From contig NW_026015743.1 in NCBI RefSeq assembly GCF_020379485.1, positions 1 through 64,000 on the forward strand: 64,000 nucleotides of DNA, given 5' to 3'. A model generated the notes under the pieces. That model made no database searches and was not told the origin of the DNA. It saw only the letters and a list, made by a program, of their open reading frames with translations. The DNA comes from Brassica napus. Its lineage: Eukaryota; Streptophyta; Magnoliopsida; Brassicales; Brassicaceae. Shown here piece after piece: positions 1-11,118 of this stretch. Position numbers and translations under genes: made by a program. Numbering within the stretch: the stretch's first letter is position 1; the number at the start of each line of letters is the position of its first letter.

Positions 1-3000
1 AAAGCTTGATTTTGATACATAAAGTAGTGGAGAATCACCAGAAGCTGAATAAATCTCATAGGAGTTAGGATGAAGAAGCTATCCCACTTTCAAATCAAAT
101 CAGGTGATCCCAGTTTTCCTGTTTGGCAATATGACAGCTTCTTTGTCATTCTAATCAAACCAGGATGAATCGCGATGTAAGAGCTTGATTTTGATACATA
201 AAGTAGTGGAGAATCACCAGGAAGCTGAATAAATCTCATAGGAGTTAGGATGAAGAAGCTATCCACTTTCAAATCAGGTGATCCAGTTTTCCTGTTTGGG
301 AATATGACACTTCTTCTTTGTCATTCTAATCAAACCAGGATGAATCGCGATGTAAGAAGCTTGATTTTGATACATAAAGTGGTGGAGAATCACCAGGAAG
401 CTGAATAAATCTCATAGGAGTAGGATGAAGAAGCTATCCCACTTTCAAATCAGGTGATCCCAGTTTTCCTGTTTGGGAATATGACAGCTTCTTTGTCATT
501 CTAATCAAACCAGGATGAATCGCGATGTAAGAAGCTTGATTTTGATACATAAAGTAGTGGAGAATCACCAGGAAGCTGAATAAATCTCATAGGAGTTAGG
601 ATGAAGAAGCTATCCCACTTTCAAATCAGGTGATCCCAGTTTTCCTGTTTGGGAATATGACAGCTTCTTTGTCATTCTAATCAAACCAGGATGAATCGCG
701 ATGTAAGAAGCTTGATTTTGATACATAAAGTAGTGGAGAATCACCAGGAAGCTGAATAAATCTCATAGGAGTTAGGATGAAGAAGCTATCCCACTTTCAA
801 ATCAGGTGATCCGTTTTCCTGTTTGGGAATATGACAGCTTCTTTGTCATTCTAATCAAACCAGGATGAATCGCGATGTAAGAAGCTTGATTTTGATACAT
901 AAAGTAGTGGAGAATCACCAGGAAGTGAATAAATCTCATAGGAGTTAGGATGAAGAAGCTATCCCACTTTCAAATCAGGTGATCCCAGTTTTCCTGTTTG
1001 GGAATATGACAGCTTCTTTGTCATTCTAATCAACCAGGATGAATCGCGATGTAAGAAGCTTGATTTTGATACATAAAGTAGTGGAGAATCACCAGGAAGC
1101 TGAATAAATCTCATAGGAGTTAGGATGAAGAAGCTATCCCACTTTCAAATCAGGTGATCCCAGTTTTCCTGTTTGGAATATGACAGCTTCTTTGTCATTC
1201 TAATCAAACCAGGATGAATCGCGATGTAAGAAGCTTGATTTTGATACATAAAGTAGTGGAGAATCACCAGAAGTCGAATAAATCTCATAGGAGTTAGGAT
1301 GAAGAAGCTATCCCACTTTCAAATCAGGTGATCCCAGTTTTCCTGTTTGGGAATATGACAGCTTCTTTGTCATTCTAATCAAACCAGGATGAATCGCGAT
1401 GTAAGAAGCTTGATTTTGATACATAAAGTAGTGGAGAATCACCAGGAAGCTGAATAATCTCATAGGAGTTAGGATGAAGAAGCTATCCCACTTTCAAATC
1501 AGGTGATCCCAGTTTTCCTGTTTGGGAATATGACAGCTTCTTTGTCATTCTAATCAAACCAGGATGAATCGCGATGTAAGAAGCTTGATTTTGATACATA
1601 AAGTAGTGGAGAATCACCAGGAAGCTGAATAAATCTCATAGGAGTTAGGATGAAGAAGCTATCCCACTTTCAAATCAGGTGATCCCAGTTTTCCTGTTTG
1701 GGAATATGACAGCTTTTTGTCATTCTAATCAAACCAGGATGAATCGCGATGTAAGAAGCTTGATTTTGATACATAAAGTAGTGGAGAATCACCAGGAGTC
1801 GAATAAATCTCATAGGAGTTAGGATGAAGAAGCTATCCCACTTTCAAATCAGGTGATCCCAGTTTTCCTGTTTGGGAATATGACAGCTTCTTTGTCATTC
1901 TAATCAAACCAGGATGAATCGCGATGTAAGAAGCTTGATTTTGATACATAAAGTAGTGGAGAATCACCAGGAAGCTGAATAAATCTCATAGGAGTTAGGA
2001 TGAAGAAGCTATCCCACTTTCAAATCAGGTGATCCCAGTTTTCCCTTTGGGAATATGACAGCTTCTTTGTCATTCTAATCAAACCAGGATGAATCGCGAT
2101 GTAAGAAGCTTGATTTTGATACATAAAGTAGTGGAGAATCACCAGGAAGCTGAATAAATCTCATAGGAGTTAGGATGAAGAAGCTATCCCACTTTCAAAT
2201 CAGGTGATCCCAGTTTTCCTGTTTGGGAATATGACAGCTTCTTTGTCATTCTAATCAAACCAGGATGAATCGCGATGTAAGAAGCTTGATTTTGATACAT
2301 AAAGTAGTGGAGAATCACCAGGAAGCTGAATAAATCTCATAGGAGTTAGGATGAAGAAGCTATCCCACTTTCAAATCAGGTGATCCCAGTTTTCCTGTTT
2401 GGGAATATGACAGCTTCTTTGTCATTCTAATCAAACCAGGATGAATCGCGATGTAAGAAGCTTGATTTTGATACATAAAGTAGTGGAGAATCACCAGGAA
2501 TCTGAATAAATCTCATAGGAGTTAGGATGAAGAAGCTATCCCACTTTCAAATCAGGTGATCCCAGTTTTCCTGTTTGGGAATATGACAGCTTCTTTGTCA
2601 TTCTAATCAAACCAGGATGAATCGCGATGTAAGAAGCTTGATTTTGATACATAAAGTAGTGGAGAATCACCAGGAAGTGAATAAATCTCATAGGAGTTAG
2701 GATGAAGAAGCTATCCCACTTTCAAATCAGGTGATCCCAGTTTTCCTGTTTGGGAATATGACAGCTTCTTTGTCATTCTAATCAAACCAGGATGAATCGC
2801 GATGTAAGAAGCTTGATTTTGATACATAAAGTAGTGGAGAATCACCAGGAAGCGAATAAATCTCATAGGAGTTAGGATGAAGAAGCTATCCCACTTTCAA
2901 ATCAGGTGATCCCAGTTTTCCTGTTTGGGAATATGACAGCTTCTTTGTCATTCTAATCAAACCAGGATGAATCGCGATGTAAGAAGCTTGATTTTGATAC

Positions 3001-5586
3001 ATAAAGTAGTGGAGAATCACCAGGAAGCTGAATAAATCTCATAGGAGTTAGGATGAAGAAGCTATCCCACTTTCAAATCAGGTGATCCCAGTTTTCCTGT
3101 TTGGGAATATGACAGCTTCTTTGTCATTCTAATCAAACCAGGATGAATCGCGATGTAAGAAGCTTGATTTTGATACATAAAGTAGTGGAGAATCACCAGG
3201 AAGTGAATAAATCTCATAGGAGTTAGGATGAAGAAGCTATCCCACTTTCAAATCAGGTGATCCCAGTTTTCCTGTTTGGGAATATGACAGCTTCTTTGTC
3301 ATTCTAATCAAACCAGGATGAATCGCGATGTAAGAAGCTTGATTTTGATACATAAAGTAGTGGAGAATCACCAGGAAGCTGAATAAATCTCATAGGAGTT
3401 AGGATGAAGAAGCTATCCCACTTTCAAATCAGGTGATCCCAGTTTTCCTGTTTGGGAATATGACAGCTTCTTTGTCATTCTAATCAAACCAGGATGAATC
3501 GCGATGTAAGAAGCTTGATTTTGATACATAAAGTAGTGGAGAATCACCAGGAAGTGAATAAATCTCATAGGAGTTAGGATGAAGAAGCTATCCCCACTTT
3601 CAAATCAGGTGATCCCAGTTTTCCTGTTTGGGAATATGACAGCTTCTTTGTCATTCTAATCAAACCAGGATGAATCGCGATGTAAGAAGCTTGATTTTGA
3701 TACATAAAGTAGTGGAGAATCACCAGGAAGCTGAATAAATCTCATAGGAGTTAGGATGAAGAAGCTATCCCACTTTCAAATCAGGTGATCCCAGTTTTCC
3801 TGTTTGGGAATATGACAGCTTCTTTGTCATTCTAATCAAACCAGGATGAATCGCGATGTAAGAAGCTTGATTTTGATACATAAAGTAGTGGAGAATCACC
3901 AGGAAGTGAATAAATCTCATAGGAGTTAGGATGAAGAAGCTATCCCACTTTCAAATCAGGTGATCCCAGTTTTCCTGTTTGGGAATATGACAGCTTCTTT
4001 GTCATTCTAATCAAACCAGGATGAATCGCGATGTAAGAAGCTTGATTTTGATACATAAAGTAGTGGAGAATCACCAGGAAGCTGAATAAATCTCATAGGA
4101 GTTAGGATGAAGAAGCTATCCCACTTTCAAATCAGGTGATCCCAGTTTTCCTGTTTGGGAATATGACAGCTTCTTTGTCATTCTAATCAAACCAGGATGA
4201 ATCGCGATGTAAGAAGCTTGATTTTGATACATAAAGTAGTGGAGAATCACCAGGAAGCTGAATAAATCTCATAGGAGTTAGGATGAAGAAGCTATCCCAC
4301 TTTCAAATCAGGTGATCCCAGTTTTCCTGTTTGGGAATATGACAGCTTCTTTGTCATTCTAATCAAACCAGGATGAATCGCGATGTAAGAAGCTTGATTT
4401 TGATACATAAAGTAGTGGAGAATCACCAGGAAGCTGAATAAATCTCATAGGAGTTAGGATGAAGAAGCTATCCCACTTTCAAATCAGGTGATCCCAGTTT
4501 TCCTGTTTGGGAATATGACAGCTTCTTTGTCATTCTAATCAAACCAGGATGAATCGCGATGTAAGAAGCTTGATTTTGATACATAAAGTAGTGGAGAATC
4601 ACCAGGAAGCTGAATAAATCTCATAGGAGTTAGGATGAAGAAGCTATCCCACTTTCAAATCAGGTGATCCCAGTTTTCCTGTTTGGGAATATGACAGCTT
4701 CTTTGTCATTCTAATCAAACCAGGATGAATCGCGATGTAAGAAGCTTGATTTTGATACATAAAGTAGTGGAGAATCACCAGGAAGTTGAATAAATCTCAT
4801 AGGAGTTAGGATGAAGAAGCTATCCCACTTTCAAATCAGGTGATCCCAGTTTTCCTGTTTGGGAATATGACAGCTTCTTTTCATTCTAATCAAACCAGGA
4901 TGAATCGCGATGTAAGAAGCTTGATTTTGATACATAAAGTAGTGGAGAATCACCAGGAAGCTGAATAAATCTCATAGGAGTTAGGATGAAGAAGCTATCC
5001 CACTTTCAAATCAGGTGATCCCAGTTTTCCTGTTTGGGAATATGACAGCTTCTTTGTCATTCTAATCAAACCAGGATGAATCGCGATGTAAGAAGCTTGA
5101 TTTTGATACATAAAGTAGTGGAGAATCACCAGGAAGCTGAATAAATCTCATAGGAGTTAGGATGAAGAAGCTATCCCACTTTCAAATCAGGTGATCCCAG
5201 TTTTCCTGTTTGGGAATATGACAGCTTCTTTGTCATTCTAATCAAACCAGGATGAATCGCGATGTAAGAAGCTTGATTTTGATACATAAAGTAGTGGAGA
5301 ATCACCAGGAAGCTGAATAAATCTCATAGGAGTTAGGATGAAGAAGCTATCCCACTTTCAAATCAGGTGATCCCAGTTTTCCTGTTGGGAATATGACAGC
5401 TTCTTTGTCATTCTAATCAAACCAGGATGAATCGCGATGTAAGAAGCTTGATTTTGAAACATAAAGTAGTGGAGAATCACCAGGAAGCTGAATAAACTCA
5501 TAGAGTTAGGATGAAGAAGCTATCCCACTTTCAATCAGGTGATCCCAGTTTTCCTGTTTGGAATATGACAGCTTCTTTGTCATTCT
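1..5586 (+). repeat. CentBr-like centromeric satellite, block A
   Basis: Tandem head-to-tail array of a 176-bp monomer containing a HindIII site (AAGCTT); successive AAGCTTGATTTTG starts are 175-177 bp apart, giving about 32 monomers. The sequence matches what I recall of the Brassica centromere satellite CentBr1. Monomers differ mainly at one short site after CACCAGGAAG, where variants read CTGAA, TGAA, CGAA or TCGAA. The first 2 kb carry many single-base deletions. The block ends at the target-site duplication ATTCT (5582-5586) of the next retrotransposon. No believable gene lies here; short ORFs on the minus strand are translated satellite. Confidence 0.93.
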
Positions 5587-6060
5587 TATTAGATTTGGTG
5601 ATTTAAAGAGTGATTAAGCCTAATCTGAGAATTAAAGAGATTGGAGATTAAGAACAAGAGAGAGACTTAAGAGAGAGAGACTCAAAACTCCATTAATTAA
5701 TACTGATGAGGGTTTACACAACAAGGAATTTCGAAATGTATAAGCATGTGTAGTCAAAGGACAGGCTGGAACTCCTTTTGAATCACTTGGCTGTGCTTTC
5801 TCACATGCTTGCACTAGTAGAAAAGCATCCTCTCCTTTCCAGCATCATACAGGCTGTCAAAGTGCTCCTTATCCTTCCTTATCCTCTTTGGTCGAGTTTA
5901 CTCTCTTCCCTTCACTAAGTTACCTTCTCATCCATCAGATAACTTCCCAAGTTGTTACTGTGGTTAAACTAAAGTTACCACAGTAAAACTCCAAAGTTAC
6001 TGTCTGCTCCAACTCTCTTCCTCTCTCAATATATCAACTCTTTATTCTCTCATCTCAACA
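5587..6060 (-). repeat. E1 3' LTR (left)
   Basis: 474-bp LTR; read on the minus strand it starts TGTTGAGATGAG and ends TCTAATA. Compared with the 5' LTR it lacks 17 bp (AGTATATAAAGAGAGAG on the plus strand, deleted near 5718), which removes the TATA-like promoter element. It also differs by scattered substitutions. It contains the U3 repeat GTAACTTTGG/AGTTACC typical of subfamily A. Confidence 0.9.
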
Positions 6061-6069
6061 CTCCCCCTC
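6061..6069 (-). other. E1 polypurine tract
   Basis: Minus-strand GAGGGGGAG directly upstream of the 3' LTR, the expected primer for plus-strand DNA synthesis. The same nine bases abut the 3' LTR in E3, E4, E5, E6 and E7. Confidence 0.85.
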
Positions 6070-6170
6070 AAGCTTGACCATGTGGAACAAGTCAAGCTTG
6101 GAAGGACCATGAGATCTCCCTCATTAAAACCTCATTAAAGAAAACCCATTGGGACAAAACCTTAATGAGG
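6069..6170 (-). other. E1 conserved 3' stem-loop pair
   Basis: Two inverted repeats in the transcript 3' region. Stem-loop A has 11-bp arms at 6130-6140 and 6160-6170, with an inner CCC/GGG stem. Stem-loop B has 10-bp arms CAAGCTTGAC/GTCAAGCTTG at 6069-6078 and 6091-6100. Both are preserved in the other elements by compensatory changes. The function is unknown. Confidence 0.7.
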
Positions 6171-7935
6171 AAAAAGAGTAGAGATCACATGATCAGGAGA
6201 GTGTATAGACTAGCCCTTAGGCGAGAGATCAATGAGTCCTAACCTGATGTGTATGGACTCCATTGTCTTTTGCCTTGCTGCCTTTGTGAACACATCTGCT
6301 AACTGATCCTCACTCCGAGTATAACAAGGTAGAATCACCCCAAGAATCATCATCTGCCTCACCTTGTGACAATCAACCTCAATGTGCTTTGTTCTCTCAT
6401 GGAACACAGATTAGATGCAATGTGGATAGCTGCTTGATTATCACAATGCATTGTCATTGGCGTTGCTTGAATAATCTCCAGATGCTTCAAAATCCCTTTT
6501 ATCCACACTAGCTCATTTGTAAGCTTCAGCATTGCTCTATACTCGGCCTCAGCACTGGAACAAGACACTACCTTCTGCTTCTTACTCTTCCAAGTGACCA
6601 AGTTACCACCAATGAATGTACAATAGCCTGTGGTTGATCTTCTGTCTGCTCGGTCCCAGCCCAATCTGCATCACAGTAGCCTACAACCTCAGTACTCTTG
6701 TTACATCCCATCCATACTCCAAGACCAGTAGTTCCATTCAGATACATCAAGATCCTTTCCACCATCCGCCAGTGGTGCTCCTTAGGAACTTGCATGTGTT
6801 GACTGACTTGATTCACCGCAAAGCACACATCAGGTCTAGTAATGGTAAGATAAATCAACTTCCCCACTAGCTTCCTATACAGCTTAGGATCATGGAATGG
6901 CTTGCTATCCTCAATCTCCCCCTCACGTGGAACCTTGTAACCATCCTCCATTGGCATCTTGGCTGTCTTTCCTCCATAGGCATCTGCTCCCTTCAATAGA
7001 TCAATCACATACTTCCTTTGAGACATAAACAATCCTTCCTTTGATCTGCATATCTCAATCCCAAGAAAATACTTCATTTCCCCCAAGTCTTTAATCTCAA
7101 AGCTTGCCTTGAGATACTCCTTTGTAGCCTTGATGCCTTCCTTATCACTGCCTGTGATGATGATATCATCCACATACACAAGCAATACCACAATACCAGA
7201 TGAGGTGGTTAGGGTAAAGAGAGTGTGATCCAATTCTGACTTTCTGAACCCTCTCCCATTCAGTGTAGTACTCAACTTGTTGTACCACGCCCTTGGAGAC
7301 TGCTTGAGACCATAGATAGCTTTCCTCAACCTCAACACATTACCCTTCTTTACTAGATGTTCAAGACCTGGTGGTGGATGCATGTATACTTCATCTTCCA
7401 ACTCTCCTTGAAGGAATGCATTCTTCACATCCATTTGCCACAAATCCCACTCAAGATTCACAGCTAAAGATAATACAATCCTGATAGTATGAAGTTTAGC
7501 CACAGGAGCAAAGGTCTCAACATAGTCCTCACCATATGTCTGAGTAAATCCTCTTGCCACCAACCTAGACTTGCGCCTCTCTATTCTTCCATCAGGATGA
7601 AACTTGATTGTGAACACCCATTTACTAGTCACTGCCTTCTTCCCTTTAGGCAGCTCACTCTCATACCATGTTTCATTCTTAATCATGGCTCCGGACTCAT
7701 CAGCAACTGAATCTCTCCACTCCTTTAAAGCCATAGCTTCTTCATATGTCCTTGGAATATAGCTCTCATCCAAGCTTACTGTGAAGGCTATATGCTCGTC
7801 CGGAAACTCTGCAAAGGAACACATAGCTTGAGAAGGATGCTCCACAGCCTGGGCATTGTAGTACACTCTCGTGTTTACCCAGTTGGAAGCATCTCTCTTC
7901 ACCCTTGTGCTCCTCCTTAGCTCCTGAACTTGTTC

Positions 7936-8097
7936 TTCTTGTGGCTCTTGCCCATCTTCACTTGATTGAGCACCACTCTCATTTGACCCATCAGGATCTA
8001 CTTCCCAATCTCCACTAGACTGAGTACCACTCTCATCTGAGCCAGTAGACTCTCTTTGCCCATCTCCACTAGACTGAGCACCACTCTCTACTTCCTG
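7936..8097 (-). repeat. 54-bp coding minisatellite in E1 integrase-RT linker
   Basis: About three in-frame 54-bp units, each encoding 18 residues beginning ESG(A/T)QSS. The marker ACCACTCTC recurs near 7972, 8026 and 8080. It lies in the acidic, variable linker between integrase and reverse transcriptase. Confidence 0.75.
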
Positions 8098-9847
8098 TGT
8101 CACCTCTTGATTATGCTGGCCTGAATCTTCTTGATTTTGCACTTGCTCATGAGATTCAGTTCCATTCCCCCTCTCATGATCAAGAGGAGTTGTTCTTTCA
8201 GCTTCACTAGTCGGATTGGAAGACTCTCTTCTTCCAGATTCCTGATCCTGGGATAACCCTATCCCTAGCTTCTCCAACAGCACCCTCAGTGTTGTTGCTC
8301 TATCAGATGGAGCTTGAGACAAATCCTTCAGATTTTCCCACTCCTTTTCTTCATAATACCCTTTGATTCAATAAACTTCACTTCTCTAGATACCATCACT
8401 CTCCTTGCTTCAGGATCATAGCACTTGTATCCCTTCTGAGTGATAGAGTATCCAATAAACATTGCCTTAGTACTCTTTGCCTCCAGCTTGTTTCTCTGTT
8501 CTCCTGGAGTCATGACATAGCATACACACCCAAATACTCGTAGGTGATCAATAAAAGGCTTGCTCTTATTCAGCACCTCAAATGGAGACAGATTCTTCAG
8601 TATCTTGGTTGGGACCCGGTTGATGAGATAGCAAGCAGTCTGAACAGCATCTCCCCAAAATCTTTTTGGGACATTTGCATGAAACATCATCGACCTAGCA
8701 ACCTCCATCAAGTGCCTATTCTTCCTCTCAGCTACACCATTCTGCTGTGGTGTGTAGGGACAACTGGTCTGATGCACAATCCCATGCTTGGCTAGATGAC
8801 TCTTGAAGGCATTGCTGATGTATTCACCTCCGTTGTCTGATCTCAGTACCTTCACAGTAGCATTGTATTGATTAGATACATATGCTTGGAAGTTCATAAA
8901 CGCTTCTAGCACCTTATCTTTAGATGGAAGCAATGTGAGCCATGTATACTTAGACTTCTCATCAATGAATGTCACAAAGTATTTATGGCTGTCTCTAGAC
9001 ATGCATGGAGCGGTCCACACATCCGAGTGAACTAGATCAAAGCAATGCTCATAAGTAGTCTTAGATGTTGGGAAAACAGTCCTACAATGCTTTCCTAATA
9101 TGCATGCTTCACAATCCAAGTGATTGAATGACATATTAGGGATTATCAATTCAATGGCACGAGCATGAGGATGTCCTAATCTAGCATGCCAAGTAATACT
9201 ATCAATCTTCTCAGCAGTACTACTCAAGCAAATAGAATCAAAGGGATTAGAGGTCTTAGCCAAGTCGAGGTGGTATAGCTGATTTTTGCTGTCTCCTCTG
9301 CCAATGACTCTCCCAGTCTTCAAATCTTGAAACTCAACTTCATCAGGTCTGAATACTACTTGACAATCAAGATCAATGGTAGCTTTCTTCACAGATAATA
9401 GATTTGAAGTGAACTGAGGCATGTAGAAGGCAGCCGTGTCCTTCTCAAACAGTTTGAGCTTTCCCACTCCTTCTATTGGGATCATAGCACCATTAGCTAT
9501 CCTAACACTCCCTGTTGCAGCCTTGATCTCACTTATAAGCCTCCTATCACTGATCATATGATGACTTGCTCCAGAATCAATCACCATGGGTTTAGAAGCT
9601 CCGGATTGTATAGCATGCTTCTTGCTTGCTGCTAAGGCTTGTACATGTTCCATGAACACTCTCCATTCCTTCCTGGTGATGCGATCATCAGCTCCACTCC
9701 CTTTCTCCTGCTCTCTTAACACCCCACTGTCTTCTACTGATTCCCCCATGTAGGCTGAGTAAGAACACTCTCCCACAACTCTCTTTCTACCCTTTCCTAT
9801 GTTGATAGAAGCTTTGGATAGCATTCTGCACCTTCTCTTCTTCCGGA

Positions 9848-9979
9848 AGCCCTCACTCCTACTCCCGGTTAGCCTCCATGAGCCCTCACTCCTACTCATG
9901 GTTAGCTTCTGGAAGCTCTCACTCCTACTCCCAGTTGGCTTCCATGAGCTCTCACTCCTACTCATGGTTAGCCTCTCAT
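9848..9979 (-). repeat. 33-bp coding minisatellite in E1 gag
   Basis: Four in-frame units starting at 9848, 9881, 9914 and 9947, each encoding an 11-residue SRSE(S/G) repeat rich in Ser, Arg and Trp. Alternate units resemble each other more closely, suggesting a 66-bp doubling step. It occupies the gag region where other subfamilies carry the zinc knuckle. Confidence 0.85.
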
Positions 9980-10607
9980 CATCTCTCATTATCTCATACG
10001 CCCTTCTTATAAGCCCACAAATCTCTTCCATTTCCGGAAGCTGTTCCCCTCTTAGAACCATCTCTACCAGCCACCCATATGATGACTCCATGCTCGCCAA
10101 GAGCTTCAAGACCGTCTCTTGCTCTTGTGTAGTATCCCCATCCACATGGGATCTCAACCCTTGTAGTTCAACCCACAAATGTTGTAGCTTCCTCACATGG
10201 TTATTGAACTCTTCTCTTCCTGGTTTACCTCCACTAATCACCTTCTTGACTTCATACACTCTCCTAAGACTGATCTTGTTCTCATAAACATCTTCAATCT
10301 TCTCAAGCAGTGTACTTTCTTCAAGACTAAAGCAATTTCCACTTGTTTCTCTTGCTGTCTGATCTTTCTCAGCAGCTTTACCCTTCAAAGACTCTTCCTT
10401 CTCTTCACGCCTTGCTGAACCACAAGCTAGACCCATCTTCTGACCTTGTCAAACACCTAAAGGGACTCCCTTGAAGCTGACTCTCCAAAAGAAACACCAA
10501 CAGACACAAACTTGACTTTTAAAGGATCTAGCTCTTGAAAAACCTCAAGAACTCTCAAGAACACTCAAGAACATTTAGAAAAACGAAATCACTCTCTCCT
10601 TTTAAGG

Positions 10608-10625
10608 AACCTGGCTCTGATACCA
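10608..10625 (-). other. E1 primer binding site
   Basis: Minus-strand TGGTATCAGAGCCAGGTT, the complement of the initiator methionine tRNA 3' end used by plant copia elements. It abuts the LTR with no spacer. The 171-bp leader between it and gag holds no other recognisable feature. Confidence 0.92.
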
Positions 10626-11118
10626 TATTAGATTTGGTGATTTAAAGAGTGATTAAGTCTAATCTGAGAATTAAAGAGATTGGAGATTAAGAACAAGAGA
10701 GAGACTTAAGAGAGAGAGACTCAAAACTCCATTAATTAATACTGATGAGGGTTTACAAGTATATAAAGAGAGAGCAACAAGGAATTTCGAAATGTATAAG
10801 CATGTGTAGTCAAAGGACAGGCTGGAACTCCTTTTGAATCACTTGGCTGTGCTTTCTCACATGCTTGCACTAGTAGAAAAGCATCCTCTCCTTTCCAGCA
10901 TCATACAGGCTGTCAAACTGCTCCCTTATCCTTCCTTATCCTCTTTGGTCGAGTCTACTCTCTTCTCTTCACTAAGTTACCTTCTCATCTCATCAGATAA
11001 CTTCCCAAGTAGTTACTGTGGTTAAACTAAAGTTACCACAGTAAAACTCCAAAGTTACTGTCTGCTCCAACTCTCTTCCCCTCTCAATATATCAACTCTT
11101 TATTCTCTCATCTCAACA
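10626..11118 (-). repeat. E1 5' LTR (right)
   Basis: 493-bp LTR. It keeps a TATA-like run (TATATAAAG on the plus strand near 10760) that the other LTR has lost. U3 contains GTAACTTTGG-type repeats around a short palindrome (plus strand about 11013-11056) and CTGTCA in a conserved context. It is followed by the second ATTCT copy. Confidence 0.92.

Larger units (their letters stand above)
6210..10436 (-). pseudogene. E1 gag-pol, three frameshifts, no zinc knuckle
   Basis: This is a decayed polyprotein gene for the copia capsid, protease, integrase, reverse transcriptase and RNase H. The first open part (10436-8328) holds a divergent gag, the protease DSGA motif near residue 287 and an integrase with HSDVW, RSDNGGEY and the VAERKN glutamate. 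A one-base deletion near 8361 shifts the frame before the reverse transcriptase part (8322-6568), which keeps YVDD. Further single-base losses near 6655 and 6410 break RNase H; the family C-terminus ends at 6210. The gag lacks the CCHC knuckle of subfamilies B and C and carries instead an 11-residue Ser/Arg repeat. The start at 10436 is the first ATG of the open frame and lies 171 bp from the primer site. Single-base errors in the assembly could mimic some of the breaks. Confidence 0.88.
5587..11118 (-). mobile_element. E1: Ty1/copia LTR retrotransposon, subfamily A, decayed
   Basis: Full-length element on the minus strand inserted in the satellite. Both LTRs, primer site, gag-pol remains and polypurine tract are present. 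The 5-bp duplication ATTCT flanks it (5582-5586 and 11119-11123). Its LTRs differ by about six or more substitutions, two single-base indels and one 17-bp deletion, making this the most diverged LTR pair of the directly comparable elements. The gag-pol has three frameshifts, so it cannot make a full polyprotein. Its closest relative in the window is E4. Confidence 0.93.

Noticed and set aside
90..272. 60-codon minus-strand ORF in the satellite (similar one at 33455-33646)
   Set aside because: It arises from satellite sequence with local indels and is not kept in most monomers.
1..5586. Possible CRISPR array or protein repeat in the 176-bp tandem units
   Set aside because: Units are contiguous with no unique spacers, far longer than CRISPR repeats, and match a plant centromere satellite. 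The short ORFs in them are not conserved as coding sequence.
9799..10287. 162-codon plus-strand ORF opposite E1 gag
   Set aside because: Its Ser/Leu-rich sequence is the antisense of the Ser/Arg repeat and gag helices; there is no counterpart in E4.
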